64,000 nucleotides of DNA from Palsa-189 sp963803735 (GCA_963803735.1 CAWDNV010000012.1:283771-347770); one strand, 5' to 3'; positions 1 through 9,387 are shown, numbered from the stretch's first letter. Numbers and translations are program-made. Notes: a model not told the origin generated them from the letters alone.

Positions 1-2
1 AG

Positions 3-959
3 AATCAGCGCTCCGCCCTGCTCCTGACCGGCGGGAACGTTTACGTCGCTTTTGATTCTTATAGCGATACAGATCCCTTTCACGGCTGGTTATTCGCGTA
101 CGATGCCGCTGATCTTCAAACTGCGCCGGAAGTTTTCATTAGCACGCCAAACGGTTCGAGAGGTGGCATCGGCCAAAGTGGTGCAGCGCCATCATCGGAT
201 TCGAACGGAAACGTCTTCGTTGTCACCTCTGACGGCAAAACGGCCATCCCAAACATAGGGACCGACTATCCCGACATGGTTCTAAGGCTCCAGATCAAGA
301 CGGCCCCACCCGCACTCAGTATCGTCGATAGCTTCGCCCGCGCAAATGAAACGAGCTTGGAGCTTCAGCAGAAGTACTTCGGTTCCACGGGCGTCTTGCT
401 TTTGCCGGATTCCGCCGGAAGCACAGCGCATCCGCATCTTGCCATTGCAGGAGATGAAGCCGCGAACCTTTACTTGCTGGACCGAGACAATCTGGCGACC
501 GGCGGGGCGCTGCAAACGCTCTCTCTCATTAGTCCGATTTTTGGAACGCCTGCGTACTGGGCGGGTAATAACACGGTCTATGTCGCTTCGGCAGGCGACA
601 ATCTCAGAGCGATCCCGCTATCAAGTGGAATACTGAGCTTGCCGCTTTGCTCTCAGCCGAGCTTTTGCTCGACAGATACATTTCCCTTCTTTGGCGCCTC
701 CCCGGCCATCTCCTCGAATGGTTCCACCGCCGGAATCGTCTGGGCGCTGGACACGAGCGGATACGTTACGTCCTCGCCCGCGGTCTTGCACGCTTACGAC
801 GCGATGAATCTTGCTAAAGAACTCTACGTGAGTCCTTCGAGCACAGGCGGTCCTGCGCCGCCGGCGGGGCCTGCCGTCAAATCTTCCGTTCCCACTGTTG
901 CAAATGGCAACGTCTACATCGGCACGCAGAACGAGCTCTCCGTATTCGGATTGCATTGA
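3..959 (+). CDS. Secreted PQQ-like beta-propeller protein, 3' part only
   Basis: The frame is open from the first bases of the window and codes for the last 318 residues of a larger protein; the 5' end lies outside. The sequence shows repeated short beta-strand blades with patterns such as GGNVYVAFD, GNVFVVTSDG, NTVYVASAGD and GNVYIGTQN, each ending in an aromatic-V-[AT] strand. This is the pattern of PQQ-like or BamB-like propellers. It ends with the last blade at the stop, so no extra domain follows. It probably acts outside the cytoplasm as a binding or scaffold propeller; no catalytic residue can be named from this part. The ETF-QO gene ends 24 bp away on the opposite strand, so the two are convergent. 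Confidence 0.7.
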   Translation, partial: NQRSALLLTGGNVYVAFDSYSDTDPFHGWLFAYDAADLQTAPEVFISTPNGSRGGIGQSGAAPSSDSNGNVFVVTSDGKTAIPNIGTDYPDMVLRLQIKTAPPALSIVDSFARANETSLELQQKYFGSTGVLLLPDSAGSTAHPHLAIAGDEAANLYLLDRDNLATGGALQTLSLISPIFGTPAYWAGNNTVYVASAGDNLRAIPLSSGILSLPLCSQPSFCSTDTFPFFGASPAISSNGSTAGIVWALDTSGYVTSSPAVLHAYDAMNLAKELYVSPSSTGGPAPPAGPAVKSSVPTVANGNVYIGTQNELSVFGLH

Positions 960-982
960 GCTTCGGCCCAGAGATGTCCGGC

Positions 983-2641
983 CTACATGCCTTCGTAGTT
1001 TGGCCCGCCGCCACCCTCGGGCGGCACCCAATCGATAATTTGATAAGGATCGGCGATGTCGCAGGTCTTGCAGTGCACGCAGTTTGAAAAATTGATCTTC
1101 AGCCGCCGCCCGCCCTTTTCCTCCACCATCTCGTAAACAGCGGCGGGACAGAAGTATTGGCATGGGTTCCCGTACTCGACAATGCAGCGATTGACGCAAA
1201 TGTTCGTGTCCAGAACGTGCAAGTGGCAGGGCTGGTCTTCCTCGTGCCGCGTGCCGGAATGATAGACGTCCGTCAGCCGGTCGAATGTGAGCACGCCATC
1301 GCCTTGAAAACGCGGCGGAGCCGGTCCGGCCCCGTCTAGCTTGTGATATTGCTCGTGGCCGGCCTTGATGCGCACCGGGTCAACTAGGCCACGTCCGCCG
1401 GTCACAAATTGCACGGCCGTGTGCACCAGGCCGCGCCAAAGGCCGTGCTGGAATGACTGATGAAAATTGCGTACGCTCCGCAACTCGCGTCCGATCCAGC
1501 TTTCATCCACCTTGCGCCGAAATGCCGAAAGTTTTGCGGCAGACGTGTTGCCTGTGCGCAAAGCATCCAAAATCGTTTCCGCCGCGAGCATGCCACTCTT
1601 GATGGCCATGTGGATGCCCTTGAGCCGCTGTGAATTGAGCAAGCTCGCGGAATCCCCGATGATCAGGCAGCCGTCAAGATAAGTGCGCGGAATGGAATAC
1701 CAGCCGCCCACGGGAATCGTCTTCGCGCCGTACCGCACCAGCTTGCCGCCTTCGAGAATTCGGCGAACAAACGGATGCGTCTTGAATAGTTGAAAAGCCT
1801 CGTGCGGATCGAATCGCGGATTGTGGTATTCGAGCCCCGTTACCAGCCCGAGCGAAACGCGGTTATCCCGCATCCCGTAGATCCAACCGCCGCCGTACAT
1901 GCTCGAATCCAGTGGCCAGCCAAGCGTGTGCGCCACCCACCCGGGCGTGATGCGTCCAGGCAGAACTTCCCAGAGTTCCTTTACGCCGATGCTATAAACC
2001 TGTGGGTTAAGACCATCAAGACCTTTGTCCGCAACGAGGTGTTTCGTCAGCGAGCCGCGTGGCCCTTCGGCAAGCACCGTGATCTTGGCCCGCAGCTCAT
2101 AGCCCGGCGTGAAGTTATCCTTGGGCTTTCCATCCTTATCGCGGCCTTTGTCTTCCGTAATTACGCCCGCGACGGCTTCGCCTTCGTGAATCAACTGTGC
2201 GCCGGCAAATTGCGTGAACATATTCACGCCAGCCTGCTCCACGAGCCCACCGAGCCACTTCGCCAGCTTGCTCACTGAAACGATGTAATTCCCGTGGTTT
2301 CGCAGGGGCGGCGGCGTGATCGGAAGTTTCCAGGCGCGCCTCGCAGTCAGAAAATACGCCGCATCATCGTTGACAAGCGTGTCGAGTGGCGCCGTCTTCG
2401 CAAAATCCGGCACGAGCTCGGCCAGAGCGCGGGGATCGAGCACGGCGCCGGAGAGTTGGTGCGCTCCAATATCGCGTCCCTTCTCGAGAACGTAGATGCC
2501 TTCAGTTGAAAGTTCGGGCTTGCCGCCGGATTCGTTATGCTGGCGGATTAATCGAGCCAGATGCAGGGCGCACGCCAAGCCTGCCGGGCCGGCGCCGACG
2601 ATCAGGACGTCCGCATCCAGCCGCTCACGTTCGACGCTCAC
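983..2641 (-). CDS. Electron transfer flavoprotein-ubiquinone oxidoreductase
   Basis: The 552-residue product has an FAD-binding GAGPAG motif at residues 16-21 and a C-terminal ferredoxin-like part with NPCQYFCP and CVHCKTCDIADP, the cysteine pattern that holds the single 4Fe-4S cluster of this family. Length and domain order match ETF-QO. It is a membrane-associated enzyme that takes electrons from reduced ETF, loaded by acyl-CoA and other flavin dehydrogenases, and passes them to the quinone pool. The etfA and etfB genes lie just upstream on the same strand, so source and acceptor are encoded together; a hicBA pair sits between them. Identification is firm. Confidence 0.95.
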   Translation of the reverse strand: MSVERERLDADVLIVGAGPAGLACALHLARLIRQHNESGGKPELSTEGIYVLEKGRDIGAHQLSGAVLDPRALAELVPDFAKTAPLDTLVNDDAAYFLTARRAWKLPITPPPLRNHGNYIVSVSKLAKWLGGLVEQAGVNMFTQFAGAQLIHEGEAVAGVITEDKGRDKDGKPKDNFTPGYELRAKITVLAEGPRGSLTKHLVADKGLDGLNPQVYSIGVKELWEVLPGRITPGWVAHTLGWPLDSSMYGGGWIYGMRDNRVSLGLVTGLEYHNPRFDPHEAFQLFKTHPFVRRILEGGKLVRYGAKTIPVGGWYSIPRTYLDGCLIIGDSASLLNSQRLKGIHMAIKSGMLAAETILDALRTGNTSAAKLSAFRRKVDESWIGRELRSVRNFHQSFQHGLWRGLVHTAVQFVTGGRGLVDPVRIKAGHEQYHKLDGAGPAPPRFQGDGVLTFDRLTDVYHSGTRHEEDQPCHLHVLDTNICVNRCIVEYGNPCQYFCPAAVYEMVEEKGGRRLKINFSNCVHCKTCDIADPYQIIDWVPPEGGGGPNYEGM

Positions 2642-2691
2642 TCCGCAATTCTAGCAACAAATCTAGCACTCAGTGGGCACCGGAACTACGC

Positions 2692-2907
2692 CTATCGGAG
2701 TTCTTGAAACTCTTGGAAGGAAATTCCTAGCTGACGGAGAATTTTGAAAAACAGGGGCGGCCCGATTTCCCGGCCTGCGTGAAGAGGAATTGTAACCGCT
2801 CGACCATCCAGGTGATTCCAGCGTTGATGGCTACCTGTTTGCCGGGTTTGGGCAAAGCCAAGCTTGTGCGCAACGGTCTGGAATTCCCGCGCCGTAGCGC
2901 TAGGCAT
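2692..2907 (-). CDS. hicA: HicA-like toxin, mRNA interferase
   Basis: The 71-residue protein has the compact HicA double-stranded-RNA-binding fold pattern: an N-terminal helix, the GSH motif with His27 as the likely catalytic residue, a VTIPLHAG strand (usually VTVPxHxG in the family) and a C-terminal LRQLGIS helix. HicA toxins cleave mRNA and stop translation until neutralised. Its start overlaps the end of hicB by 8 bp, which implies translational coupling. It lies 50 bp from the ETF-QO start on the same strand. Residues typical of an active toxin are present. Confidence 0.85.
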   Translation of the reverse strand: MPSATAREFQTVAHKLGFAQTRQTGSHQRWNHLDGRAVTIPLHAGREIGPPLFFKILRQLGISFQEFQELR

Positions 2908-3112
2908 GCACGATTTCTGTGGTATCGGCGGGTAGGGGGAGGCCTTTTTCTTTATATTCCTCCGCGATCATTCGAAAGACATCCGCCAGTTCGGAAAGGG
3001 CTGCTTCCCGCGTCGTCATGAGTGCATAACAACCGGGGAGCGAGGGTATGTCAGCTACCCATGAACCGTCATCTTGACGATATAACACGATCTTGTAACG
3101 GTCGAAGTCCAT
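2900..3112 (-). CDS. hicB: HicB-like antitoxin
   Basis: The 70-residue protein has the partial RNase H-like HicB fold: an N-terminal strand YKIVLYRQDDGSWVADIP, then the hallmark LPGCYALMTTREAALSEL segment and a helix. HicB binds HicA and usually represses its own operon. No clear C-terminal DNA-binding domain is visible, so this is the short HicB form and operator binding may be weak or may need the complex. The order hicB-hicA with overlapping ends is the reverse of the classical hicAB order but is common for short HicB pairs. Confidence 0.85.
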   Translation of the reverse strand: MDFDRYKIVLYRQDDGSWVADIPSLPGCYALMTTREAALSELADVFRMIAEEYKEKGLPLPADTTEIVHA

Positions 3113-3169
3113 CGTCTAAAAGTTAGTCTAGCATGGGGCAGGGAAGAAAAGTCGCATTCTGAGCAGCAG

Positions 3170-4150
3170 TTACTTCTTTTCGAGCACTTCGGTAAGCGCG
3201 GGGATCATCTCAAAAATATCTCCGACGATGCCGTAGTCGGCCACTTCAAATATCGGCGCGTTCTGGTCCTTGTTGATGGCCACGATCGTACGCGATCCCT
3301 TCATGCCTACGACATGCTGAATTGCGCCGCTGATGCCCAGCGCAAGATAGAGCTTCGGCGCCACGGTCTGGCCAGAGCTGCCGATCTGGCGATCCATCGG
3401 TAGCCATCCCTCATCGCAAATCGGGCGCGACGCCGCCAGTTCGCCACCCATCAGCTTCGCCAATTTCTCCACCAGCGGAATGTTTTCAGGCGCCTTGATC
3501 CCGCGGCCTATCGCAACCAGGATGGGAGCCTGCGTCAAATCAACGGCTTGCTTTGCCTCGCGGAAAAGATCGAGCGGCTTCGTTCGAATCTGCTCCGCCT
3601 GCAAATTGACGCTAATAGCTGTCACCGGGGCAGTGGATGCGCCCCGAGCGATCTGATCGCCGCGAAAAGCCCCTGCCTGAAAAGAAACAAACCACGGCGG
3701 CGCGCCCGTAAACGATACGTCCGCGGCCGTCTTTCCCTGGAACATCTGACGCACAAATACGACGCGCTCTTTTTCCACGCGGTATCCAACGCAATCGGCG
3801 ATCATTCCTTTGCCCAATGATGCGGCTAATTTGGGAGCGTAGTCGCGCACCTGATACGTATGTGGCAGCAAAACCAAATCCTGCTGAGTTTGCGTAACTA
3901 CCTGTTTTAGGGCGATCGCATATCCGTCCGGGGTATATTTTTCGAGTAAGTCGTGCTCGACGAGCAGGACCTCCGCCAGCTGGTTTGCCGCCACCTCTTC
4001 GGCAAGCCCGCGTACGCCCTTGCCGATTACCACGGCAGCCACGCGGCTCCCCGGTTGCGCCGCAGCGATTTGCTGCGCCGCTACTAATGTTTCGGAACTG
4101 ACCGGATTCCACTTGCCGTCGCGCTGCTCGGTGATGACGAGAATTTTCAT
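3170..4150 (-). CDS. etfA: Electron transfer flavoprotein alpha subunit
   Basis: The 326-residue protein has an N-terminal nucleotide-fold domain (MKILVITEQRDGKW) and the C-terminal FAD domain that defines ETF alpha, with SRPICDEGWLPMDRQIG, SGQTVAPKLYLALGISGA and INKDQNAPIFEVADYGIVGD. Together with EtfB it forms the soluble FAD/AMP heterodimer that carries electrons from acyl-CoA dehydrogenases to ETF-QO. The start is 12 bp after the etfB stop, so the two are one transcript. No Shine-Dalgarno sequence is obvious, which fits coupling to etfB translation. Confidence 0.95.
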   Translation of the reverse strand: MKILVITEQRDGKWNPVSSETLVAAQQIAAAQPGSRVAAVVIGKGVRGLAEEVAANQLAEVLLVEHDLLEKYTPDGYAIALKQVVTQTQQDLVLLPHTYQVRDYAPKLAASLGKGMIADCVGYRVEKERVVFVRQMFQGKTAADVSFTGAPPWFVSFQAGAFRGDQIARGASTAPVTAISVNLQAEQIRTKPLDLFREAKQAVDLTQAPILVAIGRGIKAPENIPLVEKLAKLMGGELAASRPICDEGWLPMDRQIGSSGQTVAPKLYLALGISGAIQHVVGMKGSRTIVAINKDQNAPIFEVADYGIVGDIFEMIPALTEVLEKK

Positions 4151-4162
4151 TTTGTGACCGAA

Positions 4163-4933
4163 CTACAGAACGCGCGCCTCGTGGCGCAGTTTTTCGATCA
4201 GCTTTGCCGCGGCCTCTTTCGGGCTGCCGTCGATAAATTCCGTGTGCTTCGCTTTCTGCGGCACGTAAATTCGTTCCACGCGCTGGGTGGGCTCATGAGC
4301 AATGCCCAGCGATTCCCGCGTGATCACGGCGATCTCCTTCTTCTTTGCGGCCATGATTCCCTTCAGAGAGGAGTAGCGAACTTTATTGATACCCGACTGA
4401 ATCGTGAGCACGGCAGGCAGCGGCAATTCGACCCACTGAAACCATCCTGCCTCCAACTCTTTCTTAAGCTTGAGCCCTTGCCCCTGAACTTCAATCTGCA
4501 TAATGATCGTCGCATGCGGCATTCCCAGCAGTTCTGCCAGCAGCACGCCCGTTTGCCCGAAGCCTTGGTCGTCGCTCTGCAACCCGGTCAGAATTAAATC
4601 GAAATTGTCCTTTTTCAGCGCCGCAGCGATTGATTTGGCCGAGCCGAGCGGATCGAGCTGGAAGAATTTATCGTCTGAGATATGAATCCCGCGGTCCGCG
4701 CCCTTGGCCAGCGCTTCCTTGATTACTTGCTTGGTCCGTTCTGGCCCCATGGAAAGCGCCACCACCTCGCCTCCATGTTTTTCTTTGAGCCGCAGCGCTT
4801 CCTCCAGAGCGAAGCTATCCGGCTCGTTCATTTCAAACCCGATATCCGTTTCGCGGATCCACCCGCCGGTATCGGTGATGTGCAACGGTGCATCTTTGGC
4901 GGGCACTTGCTTGATGCAAACGGCTACCTTCAT
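4163..4933 (-). CDS. etfB: Electron transfer flavoprotein beta subunit
   Basis: The 256-residue product begins MKVAVCIKQVPAKDAP, typical of ETF beta, and contains the AMP-binding loop region around ALAKGADRGIHI and the LTGLQSDDQGFGQTG segment that contacts the alpha subunit. A GGAG Shine-Dalgarno sequence lies 6 nt before the ATG. It is the first ETF gene of the cluster and starts 46 bp after the fabF stop on the same strand, so read-through from the fatty-acid operon is possible; synthesis and oxidation of fatty acids would then share a locus. Confidence 0.95.
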   Translation of the reverse strand: MKVAVCIKQVPAKDAPLHITDTGGWIRETDIGFEMNEPDSFALEEALRLKEKHGGEVVALSMGPERTKQVIKEALAKGADRGIHISDDKFFQLDPLGSAKSIAAALKKDNFDLILTGLQSDDQGFGQTGVLLAELLGMPHATIIMQIEVQGQGLKLKKELEAGWFQWVELPLPAVLTIQSGINKVRYSSLKGIMAAKKKEIAVITRESLGIAHEPTQRVERIYVPQKAKHTEFIDGSPKEAAAKLIEKLRHEARVL

Positions 4934-4979
4934 CTCTACTCCGGTTCTGACTTCTTACGTTGCGTCGGTTTAGTCCCGA

Positions 4980-6218
4980 TTATTGCCAGCGCTTGAATAA
5001 TAGCGCTGCGTTGGTGCCGCCAAATCCGAAGGAGTTGGATAAGGCGTATTCAAAAGTAACCGCTCGCGCACGGTTGGGCACATAATCGAGATCGCATGCC
5101 GGGTCGGGATGCGCATAGTTAATAGTTGGAGGCACCTTCTGGTCTCGCAGGGCGAGCACACTGATTCCGGCTTCGAGCCCTCCGGCGCCGCCAAGTAAGT
5201 GTCCCGTCATCGATTTGGTCGAGCTCACGGGCAGCTTCTTGGCGTGCTCCCCAAAAACGCGCTTAAGAGCAAGCGTCTCGATGGCGTCGCCGAGCGGCGT
5301 GGAAGTGCCATGCGCGTTGACGTATCCCACCTGTTCAGCTCCGATTCCTGCATCGCGAATCGCCGCGCGCATGACCCGGTACGCGCCATTGCCATCTTCT
5401 GCTGGCTGCGTGATGTGATTGGCGTCGCCGGCCATACCGTACCCGACAATCTCCGCAACAATCGGAGCATTGCGTTTCTGCGCATGGTCCAGCGATTCAA
5501 GAATCAGGATGCCCGCGCCTTCCCCGACGACAAAGCCATCGCGCTCGGCGTCAAACGGGCGGCTCGCACATTGAGGTTGATCGTTGCGTGTCGAAAGCGC
5601 TTTCATAGCTGCGAATCCACCAATACCCATCGGCGTGATCGCCGCTTCCGAGCCGCCGCAGATCATGATTTCGGCGTCGCCCCGCTCGATAATCCGAAAC
5701 GAATCACCCACCGCGTGCGCCGATGCCGAACATGCCGTCGCCGTCGCCGAATTCGGGCCCCGAGCGCCGTAACGAATCGAGATCACTCCAGATGCAAGAT
5801 TGATGATGGCGGCAGGAATGAAAAATGGCGAGATGCGCCCCGGGCCGCCCTCGAGCAGCTTGGAGTGTTCGCGTTCAATGATGTCGAACCCGCCTATGCC
5901 GGAAGCGACGTAAACGCCCACCGATTCAGCAATAGCCGGAGTGATCTCCAGGCCCGCCTGGCGTAAGGCAAAATCGGCGGACGCCACGGCCACCTGGATA
6001 AAGCGGCCCATCTTCTTCAGCTCTTTTTTTGCGATCCAGTTCAGTGGGTCAAAATCGGGGATTTCAGCGGCAATGCGGCAATCGAATCCACTCGCATCGA
6101 AATGCGTAATGTGGCGGACGCCGTTTACGCCTGCGATGAGTTTTTTCCATACCTCATCGGTGCCAATACCCAGCGCACAAACTAAGCCTACACCTGTTAC
6201 CACTACCCGGCGCTTCAA
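4980..6218 (-). CDS. fabF: Beta-ketoacyl-ACP synthase II
   Basis: The 412-residue enzyme is a full-length KAS II of the thiolase fold. The active-site cysteine is in TACSASAHAVG (Cys163), and the two histidines are in VNAHGTSTPLGD and KSMTGHLLGGAGG. It condenses malonyl-ACP with acyl-ACP in the elongation cycle of type II fatty-acid synthesis. The start codon is TTG (complement of 6216-6218), chosen because AAGGAG lies 8 nt upstream and the family's conserved KRRVVVTG follows at once. It starts 36 bp after acpP on the same strand. The weak start codon may keep its level below that of acpP. Confidence 0.95.
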   Translation of the reverse strand: MKRRVVVTGVGLVCALGIGTDEVWKKLIAGVNGVRHITHFDASGFDCRIAAEIPDFDPLNWIAKKELKKMGRFIQVAVASADFALRQAGLEITPAIAESVGVYVASGIGGFDIIEREHSKLLEGGPGRISPFFIPAAIINLASGVISIRYGARGPNSATATACSASAHAVGDSFRIIERGDAEIMICGGSEAAITPMGIGGFAAMKALSTRNDQPQCASRPFDAERDGFVVGEGAGILILESLDHAQKRNAPIVAEIVGYGMAGDANHITQPAEDGNGAYRVMRAAIRDAGIGAEQVGYVNAHGTSTPLGDAIETLALKRVFGEHAKKLPVSSTKSMTGHLLGGAGGLEAGISVLALRDQKVPPTINYAHPDPACDLDYVPNRARAVTFEYALSNSFGFGGTNAALLFKRWQ

Positions 6219-6254
6219 GTACGATTCTCCTTGAACGGATTCGGGCGAGGGAGA

Positions 6255-6500
6255 TTACTTCTTTGCCTGGGCGTGTTTGTCGATGTAAGAGACGGCATCT
6301 TTCACTGTGGCGATTTTCTCGGCATCCTCGTCGGGAATTTCGATGCCAAAAGCTTCCTCAAAGGCCATCACCAGTTCCACCGTATCGAGCGAATCGGCGC
6401 CCAGATCGTCCACAAAGGAGGCTGTTGGCGTAACCTCCGCTTCATCAACGCCTAACTGCTCTACGATGATCTGCTTGACCCGTTCTTCTACACTGGCCAT
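6255..6500 (-). CDS. acpP: Acyl carrier protein
   Basis: The 81-residue acidic protein has the DSLDTVEL motif with Ser37 as the 4'-phosphopantetheine attachment site and the usual four-helix ACP pattern. It carries growing acyl chains between the Fab enzymes. A strong GGAGG sequence lies 8 nt before the ATG, in line with the high level expected of ACP. It sits between fabG (115 bp upstream) and fabF (36 bp downstream). Confidence 0.97.
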   Translation of the reverse strand: MASVEERVKQIIVEQLGVDEAEVTPTASFVDDLGADSLDTVELVMAFEEAFGIEIPDEDAEKIATVKDAVSYIDKHAQAKK

Positions 6501-6615
6501 TCTTTTTTGCCTCCGCTGTCCGCCACGCCGATTCGCGCCATTCTTTCTTTATCTTAGCGTTTGAGCGTTTGCCCATTCTATGCGGCGCTCCGAATCAGGT
6601 CAACCGCTCCGGTGT

Positions 6616-7356
6616 TTAGCTCATGCGCATTCCGCCATTCACGTCCAGCACGTGCCCGGTTATGTACCCCGCTTCATCGCTTGCCAGGAAGACCACCGCC
6701 GCCGCGACTTCCGCATCTTGGCCCATACGTCCCAGCGGAATCCGCCCGATCAGACCCTGTTTTACCGTTTCCGGCAGCGGGTCGGTCATCGGAGAGACAA
6801 TGAATCCAGGCGCGACAGCATTGACCGTGATATTTCGCGACGCCACTTCCGTGGCGATCGCGCGCGTTAATCCGATCAGTCCGGCCTTCGCGGCAATGTA
6901 ATTTGCTTGTCCCGCATTGCCGGACTGCGCCACGACAGAGGTCACATTGATAATGCGCCCTGAACGCTGCCGAAGCATCACCCCAAGGGCCTGCTGAATA
7001 CAGAAATGCGCGCCCGTCAGATCGGTCCGCAGAACCGCTTCCCAATCTTCGGCCTTCATGCGCACCGCCAGACCGTCTCGCGTAATCGCGGCATTGTTCA
7101 CGAGTATGTCCAGCCGTCCAAAGCGCTCGATGGCCTGGTGAAAACCGGCTTTCACTTCCTGCTGATTCCCCACATCCATCTTCACCGGGAATGCTTTGGC
7201 GTCGCCGATCTCTTCCGCCAGGCTTTGAAGCTTCTCTGTATTACGAGCCGCAATAATGACTCGCGCCCCGGCGCACGAAAGCGCCAGCGCGATTGCCCGG
7301 CCGATCCCTTGCGACGCGCCGGTCACCAGCGCGACGCGATCCTTTAAGCTGAACAT
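6616..7356 (-). CDS. fabG: 3-oxoacyl-ACP reductase
   Basis: The 246-residue protein is a classical short-chain dehydrogenase with the cofactor motif TGASQGIG (residues 12-19), the NNAA motif and the catalytic Ser140, Tyr153 and Lys157 (YIAAK). It reduces beta-ketoacyl-ACP with NADPH. Its place between fabD and acpP identifies it as the housekeeping FabG rather than another SDR. The ATG is 20 bp after the fabD stop, without a clear Shine-Dalgarno sequence. Confidence 0.95.
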   Translation of the reverse strand: MFSLKDRVALVTGASQGIGRAIALALSCAGARVIIAARNTEKLQSLAEEIGDAKAFPVKMDVGNQQEVKAGFHQAIERFGRLDILVNNAAITRDGLAVRMKAEDWEAVLRTDLTGAHFCIQQALGVMLRQRSGRIINVTSVVAQSGNAGQANYIAAKAGLIGLTRAIATEVASRNITVNAVAPGFIVSPMTDPLPETVKQGLIGRIPLGRMGQDAEVAAAVVFLASDEAGYITGHVLDVNGGMRMS

Positions 7357-7376
7357 GTAGAGATTTGGCCGTACAT

Positions 7377-8342
7377 TCAGGAGGCCTCAACTTCCGTCTC
7401 TTCGCCTCGTATCTGTACCAGACGGTCGAGCGCGGCTTGAAACGACTTTGCGTCTTCAACGTTCAGCGAATGCACCGAGCGGTCGATCTGCCGCAGCAAG
7501 CCACTGAGCACCCGTCCTGGCCCGACTTCGACGAACGTTGTTGTGCCCTGCTCGATCAATTCGCGGATCGACTCCTCCCAGCGCACCGGCAAAGTCACCT
7601 GCCGAATCAGTGCCTCTCTCGCTTCCGCTCCGCTCGTGATGAGGCCTGCGTCCACGTTGGTAACCAGGGGGATCTTTAACGATGAAAACTCGAGCGCGCG
7701 CAAATCTTCCTGCAGCCGTTCTTGCGCTGGCCTCATGAGTTCGCTGTGAAACGGGGCCGAAACCGGGAGCACCACCGCGCGTTTAGCTCCCGCTGCCGAC
7801 GCCTGCTCGACAGCGCTTTTCACCGCTGCCGCATGACCCGATATCACCGTCTGCTCAGGAGAGTTCAGGTTGGCAGGCATTACTTTTCCATCGGCAGCTT
7901 TGCGGCAAATCTCGGCCACTTGTCCCGGCCGCATGCCGAGAATCGCGGCCATGGCTCCCTCGCCGGGAGGAACGGCTTCTTGCATATACTGTCCGCGCTT
8001 TCTTACCAGGCGAACCGCGTCCGCAAATTTCAGCGCTCCAGCGGCTACCAGCGCCGAATATTCTCCCAGGCTATGCCCCGCCACATAGTCGGGACGCACA
8101 CCTTTTTGTTCCAGCACGCGATATGCAGCCACCGACGCTGTGAGAAGCGCAGGTTGGGTATTTTCGGTAAGCTTCAGCGCCTCCTCAGGACCGGAGAAGC
8201 AAAGCTGCGAAATCGAGAACCCGAGAGCACGGTCCGCTTCCTCAAAGACTTCCCGCGCCGCCGGAAATGATTCGGCTAGTTCCTTGCCCATGCCCGCATA
8301 TTGCGAGCCCTGACCGGGAAACACAAATGCAACTCTGCTCAT
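7377..8342 (-). CDS. fabD: Malonyl-CoA:ACP transacylase
   Basis: The 321-residue protein has the N-terminal FPGQGSQYAGMG motif, the nucleophile elbow GHSLGEYSAL with Ser91, and the catalytic histidine in SAPFHSELM. It loads malonyl groups from CoA onto ACP. It lies 31 bp after plsX and 20 bp before fabG. AAGGAG occurs upstream but 13 nt from the ATG, which is long spacing, so translation may partly depend on coupling to plsX. Confidence 0.95.
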   Translation of the reverse strand: MSRVAFVFPGQGSQYAGMGKELAESFPAAREVFEEADRALGFSISQLCFSGPEEALKLTENTQPALLTASVAAYRVLEQKGVRPDYVAGHSLGEYSALVAAGALKFADAVRLVRKRGQYMQEAVPPGEGAMAAILGMRPGQVAEICRKAADGKVMPANLNSPEQTVISGHAAAVKSAVEQASAAGAKRAVVLPVSAPFHSELMRPAQERLQEDLRALEFSSLKIPLVTNVDAGLITSGAEAREALIRQVTLPVRWEESIRELIEQGTTTFVEVGPGRVLSGLLRQIDRSVHSLNVEDAKSFQAALDRLVQIRGEETEVEAS

Positions 8343-8373
8343 TTGTATTCCGAAGCTCCTTCAGACTGGCGGA

Positions 8374-9387
8374 TTAAGCTCCAACGGCGATGGGCAAGGA
8401 GGAAAGCTCTCGCTCGATCCGTTCATTCACGCGCGCGTTCGCCAACTCGGCTGCCACGCGCACTGCATTTTTTATGGCATTGGCGTTCGACCGGCCATGC
8501 CCGATTATGGCAATGCCGCGCACACCAAGCAATGGTGCCCCGCCATATTCGGAGTAGTCGATCTTTCGCCGGAAGTCTTGGTAAGCGCTCCGCGAAAGCA
8601 CGTACCCCACTTGCGAAGCAATCGTGCTCTTGAGCGACTTTTTAAGCACGGCAGCGATGTGCTGGGCCACACCCTCGCTGATTTTCAGCGCCACATTCCC
8701 GATAAAGCCGTCGCAAACGATCACGTCCACACTGCCCGAAAACACGTCACGCCCTTCGACATTTCCAACGAAATTGAGAGGCAAATCCTTGAGCTTGTTG
8801 TACGCCTCTTTGGTGAGTTCATTGCCCTTGGACTCTTCCTCGCCAATGGAGAGCAGTGCCACCTTTGGACGCCGGGTACTGAATATCGCGCGGTAGTAAA
8901 TCTCTCCCATCACGGCAAACTGCAACAGGTGGGCCACTTTCGAATCGACGTTCGCGCCAGCATCGATCAAAACCGCCACGCCCCCCCGGCTGGTCGGAAA
9001 TGGAGCCGCAAGCGCCGGCCTTTGCACCGAGGGAAGCGTCCCGAGGACAAAACGCGCGACGGTCATGAGCGCCCCTGTATTGCCTGCGCTCACCAGCGCA
9101 TCCGCCTCGCCCTGTCGCACCATGCGCGCCGCCACGTGCGCAGAGCTGTCCTTCTTCCGGCGAAAAGCCTGCGCAGGAGAATCGCTCATGGCGATCACCT
9201 CGCTTGCCGGGACCACTTCGACAGAAATATTTCGCAGGCTGTGCCGGCCCAGCTCGCGCTTCACCTCCGCCGGTATGCCCACCAGCAGAACTCTCACTCC
9301 AAATTCCCGCGCCGCAAGAACTGATCCCTCGACCTCAGTGCGGGGAGCTAGGTCACCCCCCATAGCGTCCACGGCGATGGTAATCAT
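8374..9387 (-). CDS. plsX: Phosphate acyltransferase PlsX
   Basis: The 337-residue protein starts ITIAVDAMGGDLAP, the signature of PlsX, and carries DALVSAGNTGALM and IVCDGFIGNVALK. It makes acyl-phosphate from acyl-ACP for PlsY in phospholipid synthesis. The rpmF-plsX-fab order is widespread in bacteria and links translation, membrane lipid and fatty-acid supply. In many bacteria fabH follows plsX; here fabD follows directly, so the initiating ketoacyl synthase must be elsewhere. Confidence 0.95.
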   Translation of the reverse strand: MITIAVDAMGGDLAPRTEVEGSVLAAREFGVRVLLVGIPAEVKRELGRHSLRNISVEVVPASEVIAMSDSPAQAFRRKKDSSAHVAARMVRQGEADALVSAGNTGALMTVARFVLGTLPSVQRPALAAPFPTSRGGVAVLIDAGANVDSKVAHLLQFAVMGEIYYRAIFSTRRPKVALLSIGEEESKGNELTKEAYNKLKDLPLNFVGNVEGRDVFSGSVDVIVCDGFIGNVALKISEGVAQHIAAVLKKSLKSTIASQVGYVLSRSAYQDFRRKIDYSEYGGAPLLGVRGIAIIGHGRSNANAIKNAVRVAAELANARVNERIERELSSLPIAVGA

